Source of the DNA: Deltaproteobacteria bacterium GWA2_55_10
GTDB taxonomy: Bacteria; Desulfobacterota; GWC2-55-46
DNA length: 42,034 nt
Direction of reading: 5' to 3'
Assembly (NCBI GenBank): GCA_001797415.1
Contig: MGPL01000081.1
Location: 1 to 42,034, forward strand
Position numbers and translations under genes: made by a program. Numbering within the stretch: position 1 is the stretch's first letter; each line of letters begins with the position of its first letter. Positions 23,177 to 30,941 of the stretch are shown piece by piece. The notes under the pieces are model-generated. The model ran no database searches. It was not told the origin of the DNA and worked only from the letters and a program-made list of their open reading frames with translations.

Positions 23177-23302
23177 CTATCGCTCCTTTTCAGAGGGCTT
23201 CCCCTCTTTTGAGAGAGAGGATGATCCGCATTCAGGACACTTCTTCGGTTTGCAGCGCGACTCCTTCGACCAGCCGCACTCTGCGCATCTCCAATCTGCC
23301 AT
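23177..23302 (-). CDS. 41-residue rubredoxin-like zinc-ribbon protein
   Basis: A small gene, ATG at 23302 and TAG at 23177. The product starts MADWRCAECGWSKES and has a second CPECG knuckle, so four Cys in CxxC-CxxC pairs (plus one Cys between), followed by a charged tail. It resembles the rubredoxin-type knuckles of rubrerythrin, but as a stand-alone mini protein. AAGGGGG lies eight bases before the start. It sits 13 bp after the peroxiredoxin stop and 35 bp before the sigma factor, so it is probably cotranscribed and may be an electron carrier or a zinc/iron redox sensor. Function not established. Confidence 0.8.
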   Translation of the reverse strand: MADWRCAECGWSKESRCKPKKCPECGSSSLSKEGKPSEKER

Positions 23303-23315
23303 TTTGCCGTCCCCC

Positions 23316-23915
23316 TTAGAAGTGCGACTGCGCGTAGTCCTCCAGACCGGACTGGCTGGGCTTCATGCCTTCCGCGCCCTGTTTCCAGTTAGCCGGGCAG
23401 ACCTCGCCGTATTTTTCGTTGAACTGAACTGCGTCCAGGACCCTCAAGACCTCGTCCACGTTCCTTCCGAGCGGAAGGTCGTTTATCGTGATGTGGCGTA
23501 TCTTGCCGAGCTTGTCGATTATAAACAAGCCGCGGAGCGCAATGCCGGGCTTCTCGACCAGCACCCCGTAGTCCCTGCTTATGGACTTGTCCAGGTCGGA
23601 CACCAGCGGGTAATTGATCTCTCCGATGCCGCCCTTCTTCCTTGGCGTGTTCCTCCACGCTACGTGCGAAAACTGGCTGTCGACCGAGACGCCGAGGACC
23701 TGGGTGTTCCTCGCCTCGAACTCCTCTATCCTGTCGCTCATAGAGATGACTTCAGTGGGGCATACGAAGGTGAAATCAAGCGGGTAAAAGAAAAGGACTA
23801 CATATTTGCCCCTGTAGTCCGAAAGCTTCACTTCCTTTATGGAACCGTCCTCCATAACGGTGGTCGCCTTGAAATCCGGAGCCTCGTTCTGTACTATTGC
23901 CGATGTTTCAGCCAT
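23316..23915 (-). CDS. 2-Cys peroxiredoxin (AhpC/Prx1 class)
   Basis: Thiol peroxidase that reduces hydrogen peroxide and organic peroxides. The 199 residues carry the peroxidatic Cys52 in FTFVCPTEV and the resolving Cys173 in GEVCPANW, which defines a typical 2-Cys enzyme. GGIGE before NYPLVSD matches the eukaryotic-like 'GGLG' sensitive motif region. The gene starts 18 bp after the perR stop with an AAGGAGG just upstream, so it is the second gene of the PerR-controlled operon. Its reductant may be thioredoxin or AhpF/AhpD; none is encoded nearby. Confidence 0.93.
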   Translation of the reverse strand: MAETSAIVQNEAPDFKATTVMEDGSIKEVKLSDYRGKYVVLFFYPLDFTFVCPTEVISMSDRIEEFEARNTQVLGVSVDSQFSHVAWRNTPRKKGGIGEINYPLVSDLDKSISRDYGVLVEKPGIALRGLFIIDKLGKIRHITINDLPLGRNVDEVLRVLDAVQFNEKYGEVCPANWKQGAEGMKPSQSGLEDYAQSHF

Positions 23916-23933
23916 TTTTCCTTTTCCTCCTTG

Positions 23934-24356
23934 TTAATTAATGTTTTTTGTACGGCACGCGTTGCACACGCCATAGAAATCTATATGATTCCCGGTCGTG
24001 GTGAACTGAGATGTCACCTCGTCAGGAAGATTGAGAGCCGCGGAGTAATCAACGAATACGTCGCCTATCCTGCCGCACCCCGTGCACATGATGTGGTGGT
24101 GCGGGGCCGGGTTCGGGTCAAAGTGCTTCCTTGCCGGGTCTATGGTTATCTCGAGGAGCTCGCCCTTGTCCCTGAGGACCTGGACCGTGTTATAGACGGT
24201 CGCGAAGGATACTGTCGGATACCTCTTCTTGATCTCGGTGTAGATATCCTCGGCCGTAGGGTGGCTCGTGTTCCCCTCGAGGAATTTAAGTATCGCGATC
24301 CTCTGCGGGGTGAGCTTGAAACCCTTGCCCCTGTATTTCCTGACTATCCTTTCCAT
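23934..24356 (-). CDS. perR: Fur-family peroxide regulator PerR
   Basis: A 140-residue metalloregulator. The winged helix is in the N-terminal half (KLTPQRIAILKFLEGNTSHP, VSFATVYNTVQVLRDKGELLE). The structural zinc site is CTGC and CNAC. The sensing site HFDPNPAPHHHIMC supplies Asp and His ligands in the PerR spacing, and the following CGRIGDVF has Asp where PerR needs it; this favours PerR over Fur or Zur. The gene is first in an operon with a peroxiredoxin, a zinc ribbon and a sigma factor, and has a matching operator over its own promoter. Confidence 0.88.
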   Translation of the reverse strand: MERIVRKYRGKGFKLTPQRIAILKFLEGNTSHPTAEDIYTEIKKRYPTVSFATVYNTVQVLRDKGELLEITIDPARKHFDPNPAPHHHIMCTGCGRIGDVFVDYSAALNLPDEVTSQFTTTGNHIDFYGVCNACRTKNIN

Positions 24357-24391
24357 CGATAGCTCCCATGTAAATGCGAATGATTACTAAC

Positions 24392-24406
24392 TTAGAATAA
24401 TTCTAT
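24392..24406. promoter_or_regulatory. PerR-box-like operator
   Basis: TTAGAATAATTCTAT is a perfect 6-1-6 inverted repeat (TAGAAT-A-ATTCTA) close to the PerR consensus TTATAATnATTATAA. It overlaps the -10 region and the likely start site of the perR promoter, a position where binding would block RNA polymerase. Confidence 0.7.
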
Positions 24407-24432
24407 TATAGAACATATTATAATATTGTCAA
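24405..24432 (-). promoter_or_regulatory. Strong promoter of the perR operon
   Basis: On the minus strand a perfect TTGACA (24432-24427), a 16-base spacer and a perfect TATAAT (24410-24405). Transcription would begin about 40 bases before the perR start codon. Confidence 0.85.
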
Positions 24433-24517
24433 GTCCAGTTTTTTATACCCGCAATGTATTGATTTTTAAGAGTTTTTTTTCAAAACAGGCTTGTCAGAAA
24501 AGCGAAGAGGCAGAGAA

Positions 24518-24991
24518 CTACTTCTGAAGAGAATCCCTGAAGAGCCCTTCAAGTAATCTGTTCGAGGGTATGCTCCAGACTATGAGGCCGAGGGATAAAG
24601 CGGCAAGCGCGAAGAAGTCTACATACAGCGCGGAGAGGAAGAAGAGGAAAAAACCGAAGATGAGCACTGCCTCGGCAAATGCCATTGAGATGACGGGCGT
24701 TATGAGGAGGTACCTTAAAAGCGCCTCGGCGTCAACAGCCCTGTTTCTCACCTTCTCAGGCGAATAGCGCGCCTTTGATATGAGCGCTGCGGCCGCAACA
24801 GATAATGCGCTCAGGCCGTAAAAAACAGCCCTCAGGATATTCTCGTTGAAATCAGGTATAAAACCCTGAAAATAGATGTAAAGAAACTTGACAAGGATAA
24901 CTACGCCGGAGTACATCAGCACAAAAGCAGCGGCGAATACGGCAAGGAGCGTGACAGAGCGCCTTATGCCCTTTATTATCTCCTTCTCCAT
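24518..24991 (-). CDS. Four-helix membrane protein of unknown function
   Basis: A 157-residue protein with four clear hydrophobic segments at about 14-37, 51-71, 92-122 and 125-143, and a positively charged cytoplasmic loop (SKARYSPEKVRNRAV) between the second and third. I recognise no family. It is read divergently from the membrane protein gene at 25133 and follows the perR promoter region head to tail. A start at the ATG at 24991 is supported by AGGGAAGA upstream. Confidence 0.7.
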   Translation of the reverse strand: MEKEIIKGIRRSVTLLAVFAAAFVLMYSGVVILVKFLYIYFQGFIPDFNENILRAVFYGLSALSVAAAALISKARYSPEKVRNRAVDAEALLRYLLITPVISMAFAEAVLIFGFFLFFLSALYVDFFALAALSLGLIVWSIPSNRLLEGLFRDSLQK

Positions 24992-25132
24992 CCGTCTTCC
25001 CTGATTTCCGTCATGTAAGGCTTGAAAGCTCGCGTGGTAATCTTAAATGGCTGGCCGGGCAATGCTTTATGCGATAGAATCTTCACGCATAAGCTAAAAC
25101 AAAAGCCGCGCCAAATCAAGGAGGTTTTTCAG

Positions 25133-25606
25133 ATGCTCTTTCTCCTTATGCATATCGTCCATCTTCTGGCGGTCATAGTCTGGATAGGCGGCCTCGTCTT
25201 CGTCACAGGCATAGTCCTTCCAATGGCCATCAAGACGCCTGACCCGCTGCAAAAGGTCCTGACCTTCCAACGCATAGAGCACAGGTTCGCCCCGCTCGCA
25301 AAGGTCTATAACATAATCACAGGCATAACCGGATTCGTAATGGTCTGGCAGATGGGCTGGTATGAGCTCTACTTCACCAGAGAAGGCTGGGCGCTCACCT
25401 TCATGACAGCCATCTGGCTCTTCTGGTTCGTCATGCTCGTAGGCCTCGAACCCATCGTAATAAAAAAGATGCTCGACAAGATGGCCAGGGACGGCGCCAA
25501 GATGGACATAGACGGGATATTCCGCAAGGTAAAGACCCTCCACTGGTTCATGGTCGCGATATCTCTCGCCGCGGCAGCCGCCGGCGCGCTTGTGGCGCAT
25601 GGATAA
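25133..25606 (+). CDS. Four-helix membrane protein (CopD-like), function unknown
   Basis: A 157-residue inner-membrane protein starting MLFLLMHIVHLLAVIVWIGG. The early His pair (H7, H10) before a WIGG turn, and a further conserved His in LHWFMVAIS of the last helix, resemble small CopD-like or DUF2269-like membrane proteins that may bind heme or copper; this is a resemblance, not an identification. The ATG at 25133 has AAGGAGG eight bases upstream; the frame is open earlier, from 25022, but without that signal. It is the only gene on this strand here and ends in front of a large hairpin region. Confidence 0.75.
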   Translation: MLFLLMHIVHLLAVIVWIGGLVFVTGIVLPMAIKTPDPLQKVLTFQRIEHRFAPLAKVYNIITGITGFVMVWQMGWYELYFTREGWALTFMTAIWLFWFVMLVGLEPIVIKKMLDKMARDGAKMDIDGIFRKVKTLHWFMVAISLAAAAAGALVAHG

Positions 25607-25608
25607 TA

Positions 25609-25642
25609 TTGGGAGAAACTTTCTGTAGAAAGTTTCTCCCAA
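25609..25642. terminator. Palindrome at a convergent gene pair
   Basis: TTGGGAGAAACTTTCT/AGAAAGTTTCTCCCAA is a perfect 16-bp inverted repeat with a 2-base centre, starting 3 bp after the stop of the membrane protein. It lacks a T-run but would form a very stable hairpin in either transcript. Confidence 0.65.
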
Positions 25643-25650
25643 ACCCCCTT

Positions 25651-25735
25651 CAAAGACTTTTAGTTCCTGTCCGGCCCCCTGAAAAGCAAAGGGGGTCAGA
25701 CAGGAAGACCAAAAACTCTTTAAAGAAGTCCGAGA
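25651..25735. repeat. Long imperfect hairpin between convergent genes
   Basis: Left arm TTCAAAGACTTTTAGTTCCT plus GTCCGGCCCCCT pairs imperfectly with the right arm AGGGGGTCAGACAGGAA plus GACCAAAAACTCTTTAAAGAA. Together with the palindrome just upstream it makes a double hairpin between the membrane protein gene and the MGMT gene. It may be a bidirectional transcription stop or a decayed miniature element. Confidence 0.6.
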
Positions 25736-25774
25736 ACCTTATACAAAAGCCTCCTCAAATATTATTCCAATCGC

Positions 25775-26266
25775 TCACAGCCTGTACCCGATCCCCTCTA
25801 TCTCAAGGAGCTTCTTCTTTATCTCAATGCCGCAGGAGAAGCCGCCGGGCCTTCCTCCTGAGGCAAGCACCCTGTGGCAGGGGATTATAAGGGGGACAGG
25901 GTTTCTTCCGCACGCGCCGCCGACAGCCCTGGCAGCGCCGGGTTTGCCGATAGAGCCGGCTATCTCGCCGTAGGACTTGACGGAACCCCATTTTATTTTT
26001 TGCAACGCCCGCCAGACGGCAAGGTCGAATTCGCTCCCCTTGAGGCTCAAAGATACCTTGAACTCCACGGGCTTTCCCCTGAAGTACTCATCGAAGCTCC
26101 TGAAGAGAGCACAGAACTCAGACGGCCTCTCGACAGGAGATGAGAGCCTTGAGATAAAATCCTTCTCCCTCTCTGCAAGGCCAACGGCTTTTATGCCTCC
26201 ATCATCAGAGGCGACGAGTACAAGGCCGATCGGCGAATCATATTTTGCCCAGCATGTCTTTTCCAT
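25775..26266 (-). CDS. ogt: Methylated-DNA--protein-cysteine methyltransferase (Ogt/MGMT)
   Basis: Repairs O6-methylguanine by transferring the alkyl group to its own Cys. The active-site motif IPCHRVLASGG and the preceding helix-turn-helix region GSVKSYGEIAGSIGKPGAARAVGGA are intact, as is the Arg finger in AARAVG. With the ATG at 26266 it has 163 residues, a normal length for the stand-alone form, with an N-terminal ferredoxin-like domain. A TTG at 26302 is a longer alternative. It converges on the membrane protein gene at 25133. Confidence 0.92.
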   Translation of the reverse strand: MEKTCWAKYDSPIGLVLVASDDGGIKAVGLAEREKDFISRLSSPVERPSEFCALFRSFDEYFRGKPVEFKVSLSLKGSEFDLAVWRALQKIKWGSVKSYGEIAGSIGKPGAARAVGGACGRNPVPLIIPCHRVLASGGRPGGFSCGIEIKKKLLEIEGIGYRL

Positions 26267-26384
26267 GCCTTGATGATAAAACGGATGCAATATTCGATTC
26301 AATATTAAAGATGCTCTTTTGACTTGGCTATGCTCATCTGTTAGAGTAGTTCAAATAAGTCAAAGACTTTCATCAGGAGAACAA

Positions 26385-26780
26385 TTGAGCTACCCGACCG
26401 CGTTCATATTCTGGTTCGTGATGGTGATAATGGCCATAGCAAACGGCGTGTTCGCCGAGAAGCTCCTCATACCCAGGATAGGCGACTACGCCAGCCACCT
26501 GTACAAGTCCGCGTTCATAATAATCGTCATCTTCATCGGGGCGCACATCTATATCACGAGGTTCGCGGGACCCCCGCTCTTTTCAACGGCATTGACGACA
26601 GGGCTCCTGTGGCTCTCGTGCAGCATCATATTCGAGTTCTTCTTCGGCCATTATGTCTTCGGCTTCAGCTGGGAGAGGCTATTCGCCGACTACAGGATAT
26701 GGGAGGGCCGGCTCTGGTCGCTCGTGCTCGCATCCGAGGTCGCGGCCCCTCTCTTCTTTGCGTGGCTCGCAAAGGCGTAG
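26385..26780 (+). CDS. Four-helix membrane protein of unknown function
   Basis: A 131-residue membrane protein with helices at about 6-25, 40-58, 66-86 and 105-125. The frame is open upstream to 26319, but AGGAGA stands six bases before a TTG at 26385, which gives LSYPTAFIFWFVMV as N-terminus (initiator Met). A motif GRLWSLVLASEVAAPLFFA closes the protein. I do not recognise a family. It is transcribed divergently from the MGMT gene and is followed by a family A repeat and ackA. Confidence 0.65.
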   Translation: MSYPTAFIFWFVMVIMAIANGVFAEKLLIPRIGDYASHLYKSAFIIIVIFIGAHIYITRFAGPPLFSTALTTGLLWLSCSIIFEFFFGHYVFGFSWERLFADYRIWEGRLWSLVLASEVAAPLFFAWLAKA

Positions 26781-26815
26781 CCCCGAACAGACTAATATTA
26801 AAACCCCGATTTCCT

Positions 26816-26945
26816 CAGGCTGCTCAAAAAGCTCCATATGCAAGGCCCCGGTTAAATCGGGGAGCAAGGAATGAGGCGTACTTCTTTGGTACGCCGCTTC
26901 TGCCGCGACGATGACAACGCAGCAGATGGACTTATTTCATGCCTG
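26816..26945 (+). repeat. Family A miniature repeat, copy 4
   Basis: A 130-bp copy from CAGGCTGCTCAAAAAGCTCC to CTTATTTCATGCCTG. It ends 14 bp before the ackA start codon, so it forms nearly all of the ackA leader. Confidence 0.88.
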
Positions 26946-26959
26946 CATCAGAATGCACT

Positions 26960-28114
26960 ATGGCGAACATACTCACGATAAACAGCGGCTCATCAAGCAT
27001 AAAGCTCTCCGTATACGGGGCCGGTGAACGCCTTCTCATCAAGGGCCTGCTCGAACGAATAGGCCTGCCCGAAGGCGCGTTCTCGGCATGGGACTCAGAA
27101 GGCGCCCTCATAAGGAACGGCCGTCTCAGCTTCCCTGACCATGCAGCCGCTCTCAGCGAGCTTACAGGCTGGCTCAGGAACAGCCCCGTTGGGAACGGCA
27201 TCTGTGCCGTAGGCCACAGGGTCGTCCACGGCGGCAGGATAACTGCCCCGCAGAAGATAGACGCGGCGATGATGGATTCGCTGCGCGCGTTGAAGCCCTT
27301 TGCAGCCGAGCACCTGCCGCACGAGATAAAGGCAATAGAGGCATTGGAAAGCTCTCTTCCCGGCGTGGCGCAGGTCGCCTGCTTCGATACGTCATTTCAC
27401 ACGAACATGCCGGAGGTGGCCCGCACCTTCGCCATTCCCGAAGAGTTCAGGCGAGCTGGTGTCGTACGCTACGGCTTTCACGGCCTCTCCTACGAATACA
27501 TAATGGAAGAGCTTGGCAAGACAGACCCTGAGAGGGCAAAGGGCCGCGTAGTGATAGCGCACCTCGGGAACGGCTCTTCGATGTGCGCCGTACTGAATGG
27601 AATGAGCATCGAGACGACAATGGGCTTCACGCCGCTGGGAGGGCTTGTGATGAGCACCCGCACGGGCGACCTCGACCCCGGCATAATCGTCTACATGCTC
27701 AAGACTAAAAAATACGGTGCAGACGAGCTCAACGAGGTCCTGAACCGCGCCTCGGGCCTCAAGGCCATATCCGGCATAAGTTCTGACATGGCGGACCTGC
27801 TGAGAGAAGAGAACAGATCAGCGAAAGCAGCCCTGGCTATAAATGTATACTGCTATCAGGCGAGGAAGTTCCTGGGGGCTTTGGCTGGCGCGCTCGGAGG
27901 GATCGATACCCTCGTCTTTACAGCCGGGATCGGCGAGAACTCACCTCAGGTGCGCGAAAGGATACTCGAAGGCATGGGGTTCATGGGGCTTGAGGTAGAC
28001 AGCGAAAAGAACCTGTTGGGCGGCCCCGTCATTTCGAAAGGGCCTGTTGCAATACGCGTGATGAAGACGAACGAGGAGCTTATGATAGCGCGGCATACAG
28101 CCCGTTTGCTTTAG
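26960..28114 (+). CDS. ackA: Acetate kinase AckA
   Basis: Converts acetyl phosphate and ADP to acetate and ATP, or the reverse for acetate activation. The ATG at 26960 gives MANILTINSGSSSIKLSVY and 384 residues, in line with the family. Other ASKHA motifs are CFDTSFHTNMP, YGFHGLSYEY, VVIAHLGNGSSMCAV, STRTGDLDPG and FTAGIGENSP. No phosphotransacetylase gene is adjacent. The leader is almost entirely a family A repeat and there is no clear ribosome binding site. Its stop codon overlaps the stop of the convergent M23 peptidase gene. Confidence 0.95.
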   Translation: MANILTINSGSSSIKLSVYGAGERLLIKGLLERIGLPEGAFSAWDSEGALIRNGRLSFPDHAAALSELTGWLRNSPVGNGICAVGHRVVHGGRITAPQKIDAAMMDSLRALKPFAAEHLPHEIKAIEALESSLPGVAQVACFDTSFHTNMPEVARTFAIPEEFRRAGVVRYGFHGLSYEYIMEELGKTDPERAKGRVVIAHLGNGSSMCAVLNGMSIETTMGFTPLGGLVMSTRTGDLDPGIIVYMLKTKKYGADELNEVLNRASGLKAISGISSDMADLLREENRSAKAALAINVYCYQARKFLGALAGALGGIDTLVFTAGIGENSPQVRERILEGMGFMGLEVDSEKNLLGGPVISKGPVAIRVMKTNEELMIARHTARLL

Positions 28115-29412
28115 TCGCTTATCGGGTGCTCCGGGTTTTCATCCCTGTTCTGGGCATAAGCGGTGTCGCGGCCCATGGAGAGCTTTGCCATCACCTCGCC
28201 CTTTACAGCGGCAAAGGCCTGCCTCTCTTTTTTGGAGATGGCCCTGTCGGCGACGGATTTGATGCTCAGCGGGTTCACAAGCCTGTTATTGACCCTTACC
28301 TCGTAATGCAGGTGCGGGCCTGAGCAGAGTCCGGTGCAGCCCACATATCCGACTATGTCGCCCTGGTCGACCTTCGCGCCGCTCCGGATGCCCTTCCTTA
28401 TCTTTGAGAGGTGGCCGTAGCGTGTTATATAGCCGCTGTTATGCCTTATCTCGACGAGGTTCCCGTAGCCGCCGTGCCTTCCGGCTATCCTCACTATCCC
28501 GCTTCCGGCAGCCTCTATGGGCGTGCCTACGGGCGCCGCATAATCAACCCCGTGGTGCGCCCTGTACTTCTTCAATATGGGATGAAAACGGCTCTTGCTG
28601 AAATGGCTCGATATCCTTCTGAACCTCAGGGGGCTCTTTAGCAAAGAACGCCTCAGCGATTTGCCTTCGGCATTGTAGTAACCTGACCCGCTCTTGCCTT
28701 CGTAATAGATGGCGGTGTACTTTTTGCCGCCGTTTACCATCTCGGCGCCCTTTATCCTGCCGGTCTTTACTGGCACACCCTCGACATAGAGCGCCTCCGC
28801 AAGGATATTGAAGCTGTCGCCCTTCTGGATGTCAGAGGCGAAGTCGATGTCCCAGGCGAATATATCCGTCAGCGCGACTACCGACTGCGCGTCCGCCCCT
28901 GCCTTGATCGCGTCCTCGTAGAACGAGTTCTCTATGGTGCCGGAGATGACGGTCTCCCTCGTCTCGTTGGGCAGCTCGTCTTTTCTCGCGGTTATTTCGC
29001 CTTCCGGGGTCTTTTCTATAACCAGGTATTCGTAGGGGCTGAACTTGTACTCTATCTTTTTAAGGCTGCCTTCGAGCGTGGATACGCTCATGACAGAATC
29101 CTTCCTGAGTTGCCTGAGGTCGTAGACCGGACGGGCCTTCGCGGCTATTTCCTGTATCTCGGTGCCGGAGACGCTGAGGCCTGACATGATGCTGTAGAAG
29201 GTCTGATTTCCGGCGAGCTTGAAATCCTGCTTGAGTATCTGCGGGCCCTGGGGGACTTCCTCTTCGGGTTGGGTCTGCTGCCCTGTCTGGAGCGATGCTT
29301 CGGGGCTTACGATGAAAAGGAATGAAAGGAGAAAAGAGAGGCCTGCGAGAGCTATTATTATTGCTGTCCTGAGCGGGAATTTCTTTTCTTCTCTGTTTGA
29401 GAATTCAGTCAA
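28111..29412 (-). CDS. M23-family murein endopeptidase (MepM-like)
   Basis: A 433-residue cell-wall peptidase anchored by one N-terminal helix (about 15-35) with the bulk in the periplasm. Residues about 65-240 form an OapA/LysM-like adaptor region (ILKQDFKLAGNQTFYSIMSGL, KIEYKFSPYEYLVI). The LytM catalytic domain carries HHGVDYAAP at 286-294 and HLHYEV at 367-372, with a further His in RYGHLS, giving a complete zinc site. MepM-type enzymes cut peptidoglycan crosslinks during growth. Two Cys at about 359 and 363 are unusual. It ends convergently on ackA with stop codons overlapping. Confidence 0.9.
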   Translation of the reverse strand: MTEFSNREEKKFPLRTAIIIALAGLSFLLSFLFIVSPEASLQTGQQTQPEEEVPQGPQILKQDFKLAGNQTFYSIMSGLSVSGTEIQEIAAKARPVYDLRQLRKDSVMSVSTLEGSLKKIEYKFSPYEYLVIEKTPEGEITARKDELPNETRETVISGTIENSFYEDAIKAGADAQSVVALTDIFAWDIDFASDIQKGDSFNILAEALYVEGVPVKTGRIKGAEMVNGGKKYTAIYYEGKSGSGYYNAEGKSLRRSLLKSPLRFRRISSHFSKSRFHPILKKYRAHHGVDYAAPVGTPIEAAGSGIVRIAGRHGGYGNLVEIRHNSGYITRYGHLSKIRKGIRSGAKVDQGDIVGYVGCTGLCSGPHLHYEVRVNNRLVNPLSIKSVADRAISKKERQAFAAVKGEVMAKLSMGRDTAYAQNRDENPEHPISD

Positions 29413-29505
29413 TAGTCCATCCCCTCAAAGTTTGCACACATATTAGTAAAATAAAGCAGCCTGTGTCAAGCCTTTGTTGTTTTTTTCGCGCTTGAATTTC
29501 ATCTC

Positions 29506-29534
29506 TTGCCAAAAAAAAACGCAAATTGTAAGAT
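29506..29534 (+). promoter_or_regulatory. Promoter of the REC-HD-GYP gene
   Basis: TTGCCA (29506-29511), a 17-base A-rich spacer and TAAGAT (29529-29534). Only six bases separate the -10 box from the ATG at 29541, so transcription would begin at or next to the start codon. Confidence 0.6.
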
Positions 29535-29540
29535 ACGGGC

Positions 29541-30656
29541 ATGAATGACCGTCTGAAGTTTACCGAAGGATTGCCCAAGAAGGCGAAGATACTCATTGCC
29601 GACGACGACAGGTTCTATATAAGGATATTCTCGGACCTCATAGCGGACCTCGGCTTTGAATGCATACCAGCGGCAAACGGGCTCGAAGCGCTGGAGAAGG
29701 CGCGCACGCACTGCCCGGACGTCCTCATAATAGACGTCGTGATGCCGGGCATGGACGGCTTTGAGGTCACCAGAAGGCTCAAGGAAGACCCCGCCACGAT
29801 GTACCTGCCTGTCGTCATCGTAACCTCCCTTGCAGACAGGGACTCCAAGATAAAAGGACTGCAGAGCGGCGCCGACGAGCTGCTTTCAAAGCCCGTGGAC
29901 GAGACGGAGTTCAGGGTGCGGCTCAGGAACCTCCTCAAGGTAAAGAAGTACGAGGACTTCCTGGTCGAGCACGGCAGGAGGCTCGCCAACGAGGTTGAGG
30001 ACAAGTCCGTTCAGCTCGAGCGTGCCTTCACGAAGATAAGGAAGGGCTATGCGGAGACCGTTTACAGGCTTACGCTCGCGGCCGAGCAGAGGGACAAGGA
30101 GACCGGGAGCCATATAAAGAGGATAAGCCTCTACTCGCAGCTCCTCGCGAGGTACCTGCGCCTGCCCGAGCAGGCTGTGGAGGCCATATTCTTCGCAAGT
30201 CCCATGCACGACGTTGGCAAGATAGGCATCCCGGACTCGATACTCCTGAAGCCGGGCTCTCTCACCGATGCCGAGTTCGAGATAATGAGGACGCACACCA
30301 CCATAGGGGCCGAAATTCTCAAGGACTCGGATTCGGAGATACTCGATACCGCCAGGGAGATAGCGCTCACGCACCACGAGAGGTGGGACGGCGAGGGCTA
30401 CCCCAGGGGGCTCAAGGGAGAAGAGATACCTCTCTCGGGCAGGATAGTCAATGTCGTGGATATCTACGACGCCATAAGGAGCCCGCGCCCGTACAAGGAA
30501 GGGCTCGATCACGAGACCGCCTGCAAGATAATCCTCGGGCACCCCGAAAGGTTTGACCCCGTCATACTCAAGGCCTTCGTGGACTGCGCAGAGGAGTTCA
30601 GGAGGCTTTACGACGAGAACAACGAATTAGAGGCTTGCTGTAAAAGCCCGGCTTGA
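29541..30656 (+). CDS. Response regulator with HD-GYP domain (c-di-GMP phosphodiesterase)
   Basis: A 371-residue two-domain regulator. Residues about 14-135 are a REC receiver with DDD at 21-23, the phosphoacceptor Asp65 in VLIIDVVMPG and Lys117 in LLSKPVDE. A short coiled linker (about 140-168) leads to the HD-GYP domain with HD at 223-224 in PMHDVGKIGIPDS and the GYP at 286-288 in HHERWDGEGYPRGLKGEEIPL. All metal ligands look intact, so it should hydrolyse c-di-GMP when phosphorylated. No kinase is adjacent. No ribosome binding site is visible before the ATG. Confidence 0.92.
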   Translation: MNDRLKFTEGLPKKAKILIADDDRFYIRIFSDLIADLGFECIPAANGLEALEKARTHCPDVLIIDVVMPGMDGFEVTRRLKEDPATMYLPVVIVTSLADRDSKIKGLQSGADELLSKPVDETEFRVRLRNLLKVKKYEDFLVEHGRRLANEVEDKSVQLERAFTKIRKGYAETVYRLTLAAEQRDKETGSHIKRISLYSQLLARYLRLPEQAVEAIFFASPMHDVGKIGIPDSILLKPGSLTDAEFEIMRTHTTIGAEILKDSDSEILDTAREIALTHHERWDGEGYPRGLKGEEIPLSGRIVNVVDIYDAIRSPRPYKEGLDHETACKIILGHPERFDPVILKAFVDCAEEFRRLYDENNELEACCKSPA

Positions 30657-30676
30657 AAACCAATAGCGAGCGCATT

Positions 30677-30697
30677 CCCCGCAGAAAAGCTGCGGGG
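30677..30697. repeat. Short hairpin downstream of the REC-HD-GYP gene
   Basis: CCCCGCAG and CTGCGGGG form an 8-bp stem. It is followed by AGCGAGCGAA, and the flanking AGCGAGCGCATT shows a short direct repeat. It may be a processing site or an additional terminator part. Confidence 0.4.
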
Positions 30698-30734
30698 TCA
30701 AGCGAGCGAATAGAAATGATATATTCCTCAGGTT

Positions 30735-30774
30735 TCGAAGCTCCCCGCGGCAAGCCGCGGGGAGCTTCGATTTT
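30735..30774 (+). terminator. Terminator of the REC-HD-GYP gene
   Basis: A 16-bp perfect stem TCGAAGCTCCCCGCGG/CCGCGGGGAGCTTCGA with a CAAG loop is followed by TTTT. It is one of the most stable terminators in the window. Confidence 0.85.
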
Positions 30775-30808
30775 CTGCCGAGACGAAGACAATAAAGCAT
30801 ATTTTATT

Positions 30809-30940
30809 CAGGCTGCTCAAAAAACTCCAGATGCGAGGCCCCGGTTAAACCGGGGAGCGAGGAACGAGTCGTACTCTTCATGTACGTCGCAGTGACGAGC
30901 TTTGAGGCCAACAAAGCAGATGTTTTTTTTCAGCAGCCTG
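30809..30940 (+). repeat. Family A miniature repeat, copy 5
   Basis: A 132-bp copy from CAGGCTGCTCAAAAAACTCC to TTTTTTTTCAGCAGCCTG. It ends 2 bp from the stop codon of the ChaN gene, whose stop lies on the other strand. Confidence 0.88.
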
Positions 30941-30941
30941 C

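Noticed and set aside
23154..24362. A 402-codon plus-strand open frame opposite perR and the peroxiredoxin
   Set aside because: It is a shadow of two well-recognised genes on the other strand, has no domain or ribosome binding site and shows composition typical of an antisense frame.
26609..26914. Plus-strand frame overlapping the small membrane protein and family A copy 4
   Set aside because: Out of frame with the membrane protein, and its second half is repeat sequence.
30653..30895. An 80-codon plus-strand open frame after the REC-HD-GYP gene
   Set aside because: It consists of a terminator hairpin and part of family A copy 5, not of a plausible protein.
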